DNA of 13,885 nt from Phoronis ovalis (GCA_028565635.1 JAOXYB010035483.1:1-13885), one strand, 5' to 3'; counted from the stretch's first letter, positions 1 to 8,776 are shown. The notes: generated from the letters alone by a model not told the origin. Numbers and translations: made by a program.

Positions 1-64
1 CACTTTCTTTGTCGCACAATAACTGCTTCAGTTTTTATCTGATCAGCTTTATATTTGGTACGCC
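1..64 (+). repeat. Dispersed repeat piece, left window edge
   Basis: The segment with the words GCTTCAG, TCTGATCA and ATATTTGGTAC is recognisably similar, in the same orientation, to 13756-13819 near the right edge, by eye roughly three bases in four. Copies 13.7 kb apart in two unrelated introns indicate an interspersed repeat. It is probably cut by the window edge. The family is not recognised. Confidence 0.55.
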
Positions 65-459
65 ATTTCGGGAAAGATAAAGCAAAACCACCTATTTTCC
101 TTTTAAACCAACATTTTGACATTTTCCCTCAACTATCAACCTCAAAACTCTTATATATACAAAGATGGCTTTACAACTAAAGAAACTACATCATACGATG
201 GGCATCTGTCTGCACCAGCAGACCTCTTGTTTATATTATATACTTGGGTGCTTTTTAGATTTCATATGCTGGTTATATTAACACATTTAATGTTTAGTGA
301 CTGTAATACATACACTCAAAGTACAATTTGTGGCTGCCATGTGTTTTAAATAAAGCATTTAAAAAACATTGAAATTTGTTCCATAAGCAACAAACCAAAA
401 TATTTTAACACTCGGTAAATTTTGTGCTTTTAAAGATGTCAATTTCTATTTCTTTTCAG
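1..459 (+). other. DNAAF6 intron (partial)
   Basis: This is non-coding sequence upstream of the acceptor TTCTTTTCAG that ends at 459. Apart from the repeat at 1-64 nothing was recognised. The 77-codon open frame at 116-349 has no recognisable protein features and is taken as chance. The earlier DNAAF6 exons, which encode the acidic N-terminus in vertebrates, are not here. Confidence 0.6.
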
Positions 460-948
460 ATAAAAATAAAATTACCAGATACAAAATCTTCAGATTTAAA
501 TTTAAATGTTAAAGAGAAATTCTTGGATCTTCGCACATCGAAATAGTGAGTTTCACTTCATACCTCCATTACACCGACAATATTAAGCCCTAGATCAATA
601 ACTCAATAAATTCTCAAACTCTTTTTCACAAACGAGTGCTGTTTAAATACCTACTTTATGGGGATAGATCATATTATCCTCGCTGTCAAATGATTTTTTT
701 TTTGTATATAAAGCTAACAGCTTTTGTTTTAATTACCTGGTAAACATTCATACTCAGCTGATTTAACTTTGTATAATTTATAGGTTTTAGTTAATTGTTG
801 TTTACACTTTATTTTTTGTAGTAAACTTGGTCTACATCTACCACATCCGTGTGATCATAAGAATGGTAAAGCTCAATTTGATGCAGATAAACATGTTCTT
901 ACAGTAACTGTACGTTTGATGAGAGAATATGATTTCATGAACTTTTGA
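460..948 (+). CDS. DNAAF6: Dynein axonemal assembly factor 6 (PIH1D3), last two exons, 5' partial
   Basis: DNAAF6 is a cytoplasmic PIH-family co-chaperone factor needed to preassemble the axonemal dynein arms of motile cilia and sperm flagella. Exon A is 460-545, with acceptor TTTTCAG and donor GTGAGT. Exon B is 822-948, with acceptor TTTTTTGTAG and stop TGA at 946-948. Joining them (TA + T restores a Tyr codon) gives 70 C-terminal residues. These start IKIKLPDTKSSDLNLNV, continue through FLDLRTSKYKL and end REYDFMNF. They match the C-terminal PIH1/CS-like beta-sandwich of vertebrate DNAAF6 by recalled similarity: KIKLPNT near the start, LDLRTP in the middle and a charged terminal MKRELDIANF. 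The frame is open across both exons only with this junction. The N-terminal part lies left of the window. PIH1D1 and PIH1D2 fit less well because of the DLRT motif and the terminal sequence. The gene runs tail-to-tail toward TIMM10B. Confidence 0.92.
546..821 (+). other. DNAAF6 last intron
   Basis: A 276-bp intron bounded by GTGAGT and TTTTTTGTAG. It interrupts a Tyr codon after its second base (phase 2). No repeats or other genes were seen inside. Confidence 0.85.
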
Positions 949-1646
949 GAAGCCAGAATGGGCTTAAAATAATTCCTACAAAACAACAGAGCATGTAACA
1001 CAAGGATATAGCTACATGGGAAGTAATTTGTCATATTTGGAAGACAGCAGAGCATATGTGTTGCTACACAACTCTACTGTTCCAGTACTCCACAAACTAG
1101 AAGTACATATCAAAGTTTTGTATGACATTGTAACAAACATTACAATATCAGTATGGACATTATATTTTTTATAGTTAAAAATTTTACTAATTCTTAATGT
1201 ATTGATTAATTATTTGTATTCGAATACATTCTATTTAATATACTGAGGTGTTTTTATTTAAAAAGAAATTTTACATGATACCATAAACATCTCCCATCAG
1301 GTAGATCGAAGTTTATATTTTACATATTACAAACTCAAATACTCTGAAATTTATTTATTTGAATTACATTCAGACATGTAAATTTCACTAAATACAACAA
1401 TTTCTCTTTCATAAATTCTTGATTATATTTCTCAACTGCCAACTTGTCACATTTCCAATAATAATTAAAAAAATCTTGTAATTATTACGTGTTCTAAAAA
1501 AGTGAAATGTGTTTTGGATACTTCTCCTTGTACCAATAGCCTGCATAGATTAGTTAGAAAAGACAGTGGCCATTTTTAGAGAACAGTGAGTTATTGAAAT
1601 AATTAACAAATTGGTTGCAATCTATATAGAACAGATTCCTTATGAC
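949..1646. other. Convergent intergenic region / 3' UTRs of DNAAF6 and TIMM10B
   Basis: Only 698 bp separate the DNAAF6 stop from the TIMM10B stop on the opposite strand, so this interval must hold both 3' untranslated regions. The minus strand has canonical AATAAA signals for TIMM10B, listed separately. I found no AATAAA on the plus strand here, so the DNAAF6 cleavage site is undetermined and may use a variant signal. The open frame at 873-1055 on the minus strand overlaps the DNAAF6 last exon and looks like chance. Confidence 0.6.
1253..1359 (-). terminator. Candidate polyadenylation signals of TIMM10B
   Basis: The plus-strand text TTTATTTATTT at 1350-1360 reads as two overlapping AATAAA hexamers on the minus strand. 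Another lies at 1253-1258. They are 288-394 bp downstream of the TIMM10B stop, a plausible 3' UTR length. AT-rich sequence makes chance hexamers likely, so only transcript ends would settle which is used. Confidence 0.4.
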
Positions 1647-4600
1647 TTAAGACAGTTTCTGATATTTTGAAATTAACTCATTATCTGTTGTTGTAACTGT
1701 CCTATTGTTTTCATTCTTGTCCATGCTATTGTTAATATTCACATTTTCTTCTGTTTTCATTTGTTCTGCTAACATTCTTGATTGATCCTCCTGTTGCTTT
1801 TTGGCAGCCTCTTCTGCCAATTGTTGTTGCTTTTTAGTTTGAAATTCAACAAATGTTTCCATGATTTTATGATTGGTTTTCACTGATTTATTTGCACATT
1901 CTTCAACACATTGGGACTAATTAAAAAGGGAAAAAACAACAGTAATAGTTAGAATGTTTTCACATTGGTGTGTATGATGGTATAATAATTATTGCTGTGT
2001 TAACAGTACATTCAGATCAATATTTAAAACTTTGAATTTACCACAGTAGTCATAATAATTCCACTATTTCTTGCACTTGAAATAACTTGAGGACATTACA
2101 ATTAATTGAGTACCTATTTAGTAAATTATGTTATCATTACAAATAGACAAAACAACTCAACATCATTTTTACTAATATCAAGTTTACACATGTAAATTAG
2201 AACATCAATATTTCTCTGTGAGGTCACTAAATCAATTTTTTCAATGGCACATCAACTGATACATTTTTTTTTTGATATGGTATGAATATTTGCAGTATGA
2301 AACTATGAATGAAGCTTATTCATGAAGGTTAAATAATTAAAATATTTTGAAAAACATATACAAAAAGTTAAAAGCACATCATCGTCTTGCATATTTCCAA
2401 TAACAAGTGGCATTAAACCGAGATCATGTTTAAATAGGACACTTTCAAATTGTAATTTTCCTTAGTTTGCCACTAGAGGGATATATACGAGTAAATGTTG
2501 TGAACAAAACAGTTATTTATAATTAATTATCCTACTGCATAATAGATCCAAACTGTTAAAATTAATTTTTATCAACAAAGAATATTTTCTGTTGGCAGCC
2601 TTACATTTAAGATGTAAGTGACACAATGACACTCTACAATTGGTTAGAAACTCAATTTAAAAGATGTCCAAATGTTTAGATTTGAATCCATATTTATACA
2701 GATATTAGCCCAAGTTTTAAAATACTGTATTTCTACATCTTTGCTGAGCGTATCCTAGAATTGAGACAAGTTTTAATTTACCTTATTAAATAAAACAAAA
2801 TCCATCTCTTGAATATAATACCATAATTATCCTGAATAAAGGCATGCCCTTAAATGTAAGCCAAACAATTTTATCTATAACCAAATAACAACCCTACTAT
2901 TATAACATGTAACTTAAAAAGACATGTCATCTGTTGTTTAATAGACTATGAAGTTTTCATCAGCCAAATTGGAAATCCCAATGAAACCAGAAATCCGTAA
3001 TGTAAACTACATAGCCTGATTGCAATCAGCCAAATTTATATCCCAATGAAACTAGAAACTGGCAGCAAAAATGTACATGAAATTGCATCTGTACATAAAC
3101 GGACATTTTTTTTTCAAATACTCATATTTTTTAATCCATTGAATGGTAGACTAGTCCCTAAATCTCACATTTTACAAAATTTTGCCTACAAGACGAGACT
3201 TGGAACTCGAAGCAGAGTCCTATTAATTCAGTTACCTCATCTGCTGTAAGATCTCTGTAATTGAAGTTGCCAACACATTTTTGAAAACAATGTTCTGTCA
3301 TCTTATTGTACTGCAGAAGAAAATCTTTAAACTGGAAAAGAAATTTCATAGCAAATTGGCTTAGTGTCTTCTGTTTGCTGATTAAGGCCAAATGAAATTC
3401 TGTACTAAAAAGGTGAAGAAAGAGGTCTACCCACAGTTTGAACCTTACCACAGAGCGACAGGCAGTATGAAAATGGGTAGGCATGTTTCAACAACCTTAT
3501 TCCATTTGTTTATTGACCTCGTGAGAATTCTTTCTGAGTTCTAATCTTGATCTTGAACTTTTTAATTTCATTGAGTATCCACAGTGACATTGTAACTTAA
3601 GATCAAAAAATTTCTTGTAGTCCACATCATCAATTCCCTTCATAATTCTGAAGGGTCTGAATCAGGTCACTGTATGCCAGTGCAGGAGTTCCAATTGATG
3701 ATTGGCCTCGTGAGAATTCTTTCTGAGTTCTAATCTTGATCTTGAACTTTTTAATTTCATTGAGTATCCACAGTGACATTGTAACTTAAGATCAAAAAAT
3801 TTCTTGTAGTCCACATCATCAATTCCCTTCATAATTCTGAAGGGTCTGAATCAGGTCACTGTATGCCAGTGCAGGAGTTCCAATTGATGATTGGCGTTGT
3901 CAGTGTTGAAGTCTGATAGGCATAAAGTATCAGGAGTATAATATTTTAACTTGTATGGTAAGGATTATATACATTTTGGATGGTTGGTCACTTTCACTCT
4001 AATTTTCCATACACAAGGATTCATGACGTTTGGCAAGCCTCACCCGTCAGAAGTTGTCTGAGGCGTAGCACGAACTCACAAAATCGGGACTAACAGATAC
4101 CAACTTAGTTGCCCTTCTCTGAAATTTCTTTAGCAATATTATATCTTACTTGTATCTTATATAACTTCATAAGGACATCCTTGGACTTGAGGCACATCAT
4201 AAACAAGTGGGTACGCAGGTTTCAACAAATTTTCATGTGAAAGGGGGTACTTTTTGAGGATTATGCATGTAATGTGTGTTACAATCAGTGTTACATGCAT
4301 GGTATGATTTTTGCTCAAAAATTACAAAAAGGGGGACAGTGCCTTTTGAGTAATCAAAATATCTACATTGTGTCAAAAAATTCAATAAATTCATACATAA
4401 TTGTTGTTCTGTTTATCTCTGATACCCCTTCTTTGGTATATCTATCACTTGAAGCTTGATTAATTAATACTCCTCAAAGTGACTTTCAGCATACAAATCC
4501 AATACCACTCAGACCACCGTGAAATTTCCATCTTGCAGACTTTATTTGGCTAAAAGTCACCTTGCCCTTAAGGAGTTTTAATTAAGCTTCAAGTCACGAC

Positions 4601-4907
4601 AGATAACACAAGAATGAGTATCAGAGACAAACAGGGTAACAATTTTGATTTGAATTTTTGACACACGGTGAGTGGCCAACTTCTACTGGTTTTAACACTA
4701 TCTGGGTCATGACCCTACGGTAGTAGGGTGGCCAGGACTAAGCTGATCGGTTTGCCTTTTGATTTCTGTGCCTATGCCTATGGCTATGGCTATGCCTATG
4801 GGGCTATGCTTATGGGCTATGGTAATTTGCATTCAATGTTGATTTTAAACTTCTAATGTTGTTTTTATACTTACATTTCTGACATTATTTTTATCTTGGT
4901 CTGTCAT
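1647..4907 (-). CDS. TIMM10B: Mitochondrial import inner membrane translocase subunit Tim10B (Tim9b), three exons, complete
   Basis: TIMM10B is a small TIM chaperone of the intermembrane space that works with TIMM9/TIMM10 at the TIM22 translocase to insert carrier proteins into the inner membrane. Coding exons on the minus strand are 4907-4875 (11 codons, [11 protein letters not shown], donor GTAAGT), 3331-3236 (32 codons, acceptor TTTCTTTTCCAG, donor GTAACT) and 1916-1647 (89 codons plus TAA). All junctions are phase 0 and the product is 132 aa. The seen signature is the twin CX3C pair C26-C30 (CFQKC) and C46-C50 (CVEEC), preceded by [16 protein letters not shown]. This matches the RNLRDFLLVYNRMTE block of human TIMM10B and the RNLKDFLLMYNK block of fly Tim9b. 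Residues 69-100 are Gln/Glu/Lys/Ala-rich, a probable helix or coiled-coil extension as in fly Tim9b, and the tail is polar and Asn-rich. The start is fixed by an in-frame TAA at 4949-4947 with no other ATG between, and by A at -3. There is no presequence, as expected for MIA40-imported small TIMs. It is longer than human TIMM10B (about 103 aa). Confidence 0.93.
1917..3235 (-). other. TIMM10B intron 2
   Basis: A 1.3-kb intron with donor GTAACT next to 3236 and acceptor TTTTAATTAG next to 1916. The acceptor's pyrimidine tract is short and weak. The intron is AT-rich and, apart from the short tandem duplication at 2959-3061, nothing was recognised. Confidence 0.8.
2959..3061 (+). repeat. Two-copy diverged direct repeat, period 66 bp
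   Basis: The words TCAGCCAAAT, ATCCCAATGAAAC and AGAAA recur in the same order at 2960-2996 and 3026-3060, with several substitutions between copies. This suggests an old local duplication inside the TIMM10B intron. Confidence 0.6.
3517..3894 (-). mobile_element. LINE (non-LTR retrotransposon) reverse-transcriptase fragment, exactly duplicated in tandem
   Basis: Two 189-bp copies (3517-3705 and 3706-3894) appear identical base for base. Read on the minus strand, each carries short peptides typical of the C-terminal end of RT in animal non-LTR retrotransposons: DLIQT, then in a second frame [13 protein letters not shown], then [18 protein letters not shown]. The order matches the usual DLIQ..KI..GID.VD..FF......S.KL...RSRL..RK block. 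A frame change separates the first peptide from the rest, and the piece stops before the normal VVN.WN.LP end, so it is a decayed, non-functional fragment. It lies on the same strand as TIMM10B, inside its first intron. Family assignment (CR1/Jockey-like) is uncertain. Confidence 0.75.
4371..4663. repeat. Foldback element, ~115-120 bp imperfect inverted arms
   Basis: Left arm 4371-4490 and the reverse complement of right arm 4549-4663 share, in order, TGTCAAAAA, ATTGTT, CTGTTT, TCTCTGATAC, ACTTGAAGCTT, ATTAA, ACTCCT and GTGACTTT. The spacer is about 58 bp. Identity by eye is about 75-80 percent with small gaps. In RNA this would form a long imperfect hairpin inside TIMM10B intron 1. It could be a foldback transposon or MITE. 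No clear target duplication was found. Confidence 0.75.
4771..4822 (+). repeat. Degenerate hexanucleotide tract (CTATGG/CTATGC)
   Basis: About eight units of CTATGS with occasional extra G or C, preceded by TTTCTGTGC. An inverted echo (TGTGCCTATGGCTATGG on the minus strand) sits at about 5715-5731, on the other side of the promoter. Confidence 0.75.
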
Positions 4908-5386
4908 GTTGAAAAACACAAAGTGATGTGAAATCCACAAGTTTTTTTACCGCAACATTCTGTTAAATCAGGGTATATCTAAGGAAAATTTAATATTTTT
5001 GCAGCACACACCCTGCAGCACACATGTGTTTCCGTTTATGAATACCCTATCCTCCAGTAACATATTCCGGTTTCAGCGAGAGAGAAATAATTCATATTAT
5101 TAGCAGTTCTAAACTATTTTATAATCATTATCCGAATTAATCTTTGTGTCAGAATTAAGTAAATGTGTCGTTACAACTGTCCTTGTGTAAAACTTTACCA
5201 GTAATCGATGGGTAAGTTTCTACGTAGTTTGAATACAAGAACCCGGATGCGGTGACGTCAACATTTTGAGGAGTTCTGCTCTGTGCTTTTCAACAGATTG
5301 TAAATCACCTACAGCGGGATTATTTTTCGTCTGCTACTTTACAAGCAGAAAATTGCGTAACGGTTGTGCTTCCAGGGAATTAGACG
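4908..5386. promoter_or_regulatory. Probable bidirectional promoter of TIMM10B (left) and arfaptin (right)
   Basis: The TIMM10B start codon (4907, leftward) and the inferred arfaptin leader-exon donor (5387, rightward) are under 0.5 kb apart, so both transcription starts must fall here if the leader exon is right. A perfect palindromic CRE, TGACGTCA, lies at 5253-5260 inside a locally GC-richer stretch (CCCGGATGCGGTGACGTCAA), the sort of element bound by CREB/ATF proteins near transcription starts. There is no TATA box that is convincing against the AT-rich background. The promoter role is inferred from gene geometry plus the CRE. Confidence 0.55.
5253..5260. promoter_or_regulatory. Perfect CRE (TGACGTCA)
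   Basis: An exact 8-bp palindromic cAMP-response element, located between the divergent genes TIMM10B and arfaptin and about 130 bp before the predicted leader-exon donor. The position fits a core-promoter-proximal CREB/ATF site; binding is not shown by sequence alone. Confidence 0.55.
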
Positions 5387-5387
5387 A
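5265..5387 (+). other. Probable non-coding first exon (5' UTR) of arfaptin
   Basis: The arfaptin start-codon exon opens with a strong splice acceptor (CTGTACTTTCAG, ending 9486), so an upstream leader exon must exist. The best candidate donor in the promoter region is GACGA|GTGAGT, with the exon ending at 5387, just downstream of the CRE. The left boundary given is arbitrary, because the transcription start cannot be placed from sequence. Other donors in 5390-9400 are possible. Confidence 0.4.
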
Positions 5388-5913
5388 GTGAGTATATTTG
5401 ACCGTCGGTGTTTACGTTAGAACCGTTAGAAAAACACGCTACATTGGTCTAACGAGTAACGGTAAATTCCATTTCCAGCCGGTCAAATATTCACCAGATT
5501 TGAACATTAAACGGTCCAGTTTCCTTGTTTAAGTAGTCCTGGAAACATGCACTAATATGACAGCAGGACTGTAGTGACTAGTCCTTGGCGCATCATCATA
5601 CTAACTTTGACGACCTAGGCCTGGTGACTGCGGGGACTTCCGACTAGGTAGACACGTTGCAGTAACCACAACGTTTCCGCCAGTTTATAGGACTTGGGGT
5701 ATACCATAGTAAACCATAGCCATAGGCACAGGCTGAAAGTTACTGCAGCTACATTACAAGTAACGAGACTCGACTATGAACTATTCCGGTTCCTATGGAC
5801 AGCCAGTCCTGGTTACATGTACGTGACCTGCTACTTAATATATATGGCTTGCGTGGGCAATGACCTACGGATCCGTTGAATGCAAGTCATGTAGCCAGGA
5901 CTATATGAATAGC

Positions 5914-6270
5914 ATACGTACGGCTAGTCCTGCAAGCATGACCCTACTATGGAAGCCTACGACTTTTCCGTAGGGTCATGACCGCCTCGTATCTCAGACC
6001 AGCCGAAGTTCGAAAATCCCTACTTTCCTAATAAATTCCAACCAAATTTTTGCTTCTGCCTATTCATTGACTAATCCGCTTCTTATACCACCATATCCAG
6101 ATAACTTAAATCCATGGTATGGATATTAGGCTATTGCGCATGTGTGAAGGCTAGTAGAACTTCGGCTGGTCTGAGATACGAAACGGTCATGACCCTACGG
6201 ACAAGCCGTAGGCTGTCCATAATAAGGTCATGCTTGCAGGACTAACGTACGGCTTGTCCGTAGGATCATG
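5914..6270. repeat. Large palindrome (foldback), ~100-bp arms
   Basis: Left arm 5914-6012 and right arm 6159-6270 are inverted copies matching at about nine bases in ten. Shared stretches include TAGTCCTGCAAGCATGACC, CCGTAGGGTCATGACCG and TCTCAGACCAGCCGAAGTTC. The ~146-bp spacer is AT-richer and unrelated to the arms. The high arm identity suggests a young or gene-converted element. No coding capacity and no clear flanking duplication. Confidence 0.85.
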
Positions 6271-7918
6271 AATTATTTTCTCCAATACTAATATTTTTGC
6301 ATGTGGACTTGAATGTGTATTACATGTTTTCAATATAATATCTTCAATTTACACAGGCAAGGCCTTGATATAAAATGCTGCTGTAAAACAATAAATTTAT
6401 ATTAATAAGAAAACAATGCCATGTGAGATCTGCACACAGGTAGCAGCATCTGCATGATAGTCAAATATTTCACCAACATGCTTTTAAACAAATCTACAGA
6501 ATGTCAGTATCTTTCGACTATTATGTGCTCCACAATCTCTTGGATAGAAAAAGCGCCTGTGTGAGTCTTTTGATTTAGCATATATATCTATCACAAGAAA
6601 TGTTGCTAACAATAATTTTACTTACAAGTGTATATCTATTACAAAAACCTATTGTTTGTTTTTGAAGGAACTTAGCAATATGAGCAGGTGGGATCAGTAA
6701 GGACGGAGCATGTGTTGTACTTTGACATGTATTTGACAAATGTAGCTAAAACAACATCACTAGGTATCAATCAAAAATATGTCCATGTAAAGCAAAGTTT
6801 GTGTTTAAACTCGGACATTCAGAAACAGTCTGTTTCCGGATATGGCCAAGCTAAATCTGGATAGGGAAATTATTTTTAGGTTTGCCATTTACTTCGCGGT
6901 CAGCTTTTGAGCAGAAGTCATTGATGGTCACAGTAATATAGAAAACTTTTAATGCCTCCCTTTACTTCTACTAAATGAGGAACATTATGCAGCCAACTTC
7001 AGAATATTTTACAGCTTTGATTTTAAATACGTAAAACCCATATAAGCATAACTTATTATTTTTTTGTAATAAAACAAGTAACATTTGTCATTATATAATT
7101 TGCAAATTTTGACAACTTAGTAATGGAATCAATGCACATGTATTTATAACCAGATGATTTGCCTAGCTGTCACTATTGATTTTCAATATTTACTGATTTG
7201 ACTGTAGTCTTAAAGCATCATTTTATTCTTTTTAATCAATGCTTTAGAAACAAAGTGCTATCGTTAATGTCATTTACTTAAATAAAAAAAAATTCTAAAG
7301 GAAGGTCATGTTTGTAGGGATAATCAGTTTTCTAGTGATCATAGGACCGCTTCCCACCAATTAAGAAATGACTGAGTAATGAAGGTCAAGAGAAAAGACT
7401 GAAAGCTTTCACATTTAGAAAACCAAGATTCAGTTATGTATTAAACTACGTATATTAAATTTATAAACTAATTTCTGAAAGTTTTAAGCTATTTTAAGAG
7501 TGACTTTTTATATGTCTTTTACTCTCAATATCAACTATCCCACCTCTGGGAATATCATAATTCGCATTAAAAGCCCATTGGACACACTATTCAGTCGGAA
7601 GTTATAACATATTACCTCTATAAATTAATTGAAAAGGTGCCAAAAAATTCACCTTTCAGCACATAAATTACCTATTATAGTAAATGGTTATCAAAGTGAC
7701 CTCCATGTATCTAAATACAATCTTGAAACTATTTTGAGCAATTTTAGAATGGCCCACCCTATGAATCTGATGTCCCACACCAAGTACATGTACTGTAATA
7801 ACAGCAATACTGTAATTAGTGGGAAGTAAATTAACAGTTCAATTTTTAATGTGTAGAGTTTACAACCTGTTCAATACTCTGCATTTTTCTAATATTATAG
7901 AAGGCTGGGCGACTATGT

Positions 7919-7979
7919 GAAGAACTCTGAGACTAATATAACTAACTTACATGTAGTTATATTAGTCTCAGGAAGAACT
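7919..7979. repeat. 45-bp perfect hairpin flanked by 8-bp direct repeats
   Basis: Arms 7927-7944 (CTGAGACTAATATAACTA) and 7954-7971 are perfect 18-bp inverted repeats around a 9-base loop. The unit abuts GAAGAACT on both sides (7919-7926 and 7972-7979) with no intervening base. That is the geometry of a very small insertion with an 8-bp target duplication, as made by hAT-type transposases. Alternatively it is a chance palindrome or a miRNA-like hairpin. Confidence 0.7.
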
Positions 7980-8776
7980 GTAAAATAAGAAATGACTCAC
8001 AAACATAATAATGCATGATTGTTATTCTCTAATATTGCACTTTATCCTGTTAATGGTACAGACAGGTATGTTTTCATTCATAAATTATGAATTGTTAGTG
8101 GATCATGGTGATCGATGTTAATTTTATCAAATTTTCTCAATGACAACATATGATATTGACCTGATGATAAGAGATTTATAACCAGATCAAATATTCAGCC
8201 TCATTGTCATTATTAAATTTTTGTAAACAGGACTGCACTAGTTAGTAGCTTGATAATATTTGTAACTGATATTTTTAGATATAGGATTGATAATCTGACC
8301 TAAATTTTGAGCTTTGTGGAACATTGAATCAATAGGTTAACTGAGTTTATTTCCTTGAATTCAGTTTACCTTCACATCTGTCACTGCTAAATGATTGATT
8401 TGCTAATACCATGCAGCCACATGCTTGTCTGACAGTTCATAAGAGCATTTTTTTCCAGTAGGCCACACCAGTAAACCAGTCTTCAGTATCTGCTGATATA
8501 TATGGTCCGTTTACTCAGAGTGCAGTAAGCCAATACACTAGATGGTTGTAAATACCTGCACCCAAACAATCCCACAGTTCCCATGTGTTGTAAATGAATC
8601 GCACGATTGTACAAAGAGATGCAGGATTGTTCATTTATAAAATGCTGCAAATTGAGGGTTTGACTGTCTGGGTTCATTTTGTCCCCAGGGAGGTACTGCC
8701 ATTCAAAGTCACTATATATATGTGCCGCTCAATAGGCCCCCTTTTTCCAGCTCCCGCATATTTTCATGCCTAAAGC

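Larger units (their letters stand above)
3332..4874 (-). other. TIMM10B intron 1
   Basis: A 1.54-kb intron between the start-codon exon and the first CX3C exon, with donor GTAAGT at 4874-4869 and acceptor at 3333-3332. It carries a duplicated LINE fragment (3517-3894), a foldback element (4371-4663) and a hexanucleotide tract (4771-4822). The rest (about 3332-3516 and 3895-4370) shows no convincing genes. A roughly 20-bp word resembling GGGTAGGCATGTTTCAACAA is shared by about 3474-3494 and 4208-4228, hinting at further repeat-derived sequence. Confidence 0.75.

Noticed and set aside
3332-3349. ATG at 3349 as an alternative TIMM10B start (MKFLFQ before FKDF)
   Set aside because: These codons are the pyrimidine-rich acceptor TTTCTTTTCCAG. 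The exon at 4907-4875 supplies a better, family-like N-terminus with a consensus donor. It remains a minor possibility without transcript data.
3158-3484. 108-codon minus-strand open frame beginning MPTHFHTA
   Set aside because: Only 3331-3236 is coding (TIMM10B exon 2). The upstream part is intron ending in a pyrimidine tract, and the part after 3236 reads past the splice donor.
4141-4192. Candidate TIMM10B first exon on the minus strand ending in CAA|GTAAGA (near 4146)
   Set aside because: It is open and phase-compatible with exon 2, but its residues (ending MKLYKIQ) do not resemble the conserved RN-x-KDFLL lead-in, whereas 4907-4875 does.
4265-4302. Short inverted repeat TGCATGTAA ... TTACATGCA
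   Set aside because: A 9-bp arm with an 18-base or so loop is expected by chance in AT-rich DNA of this length.
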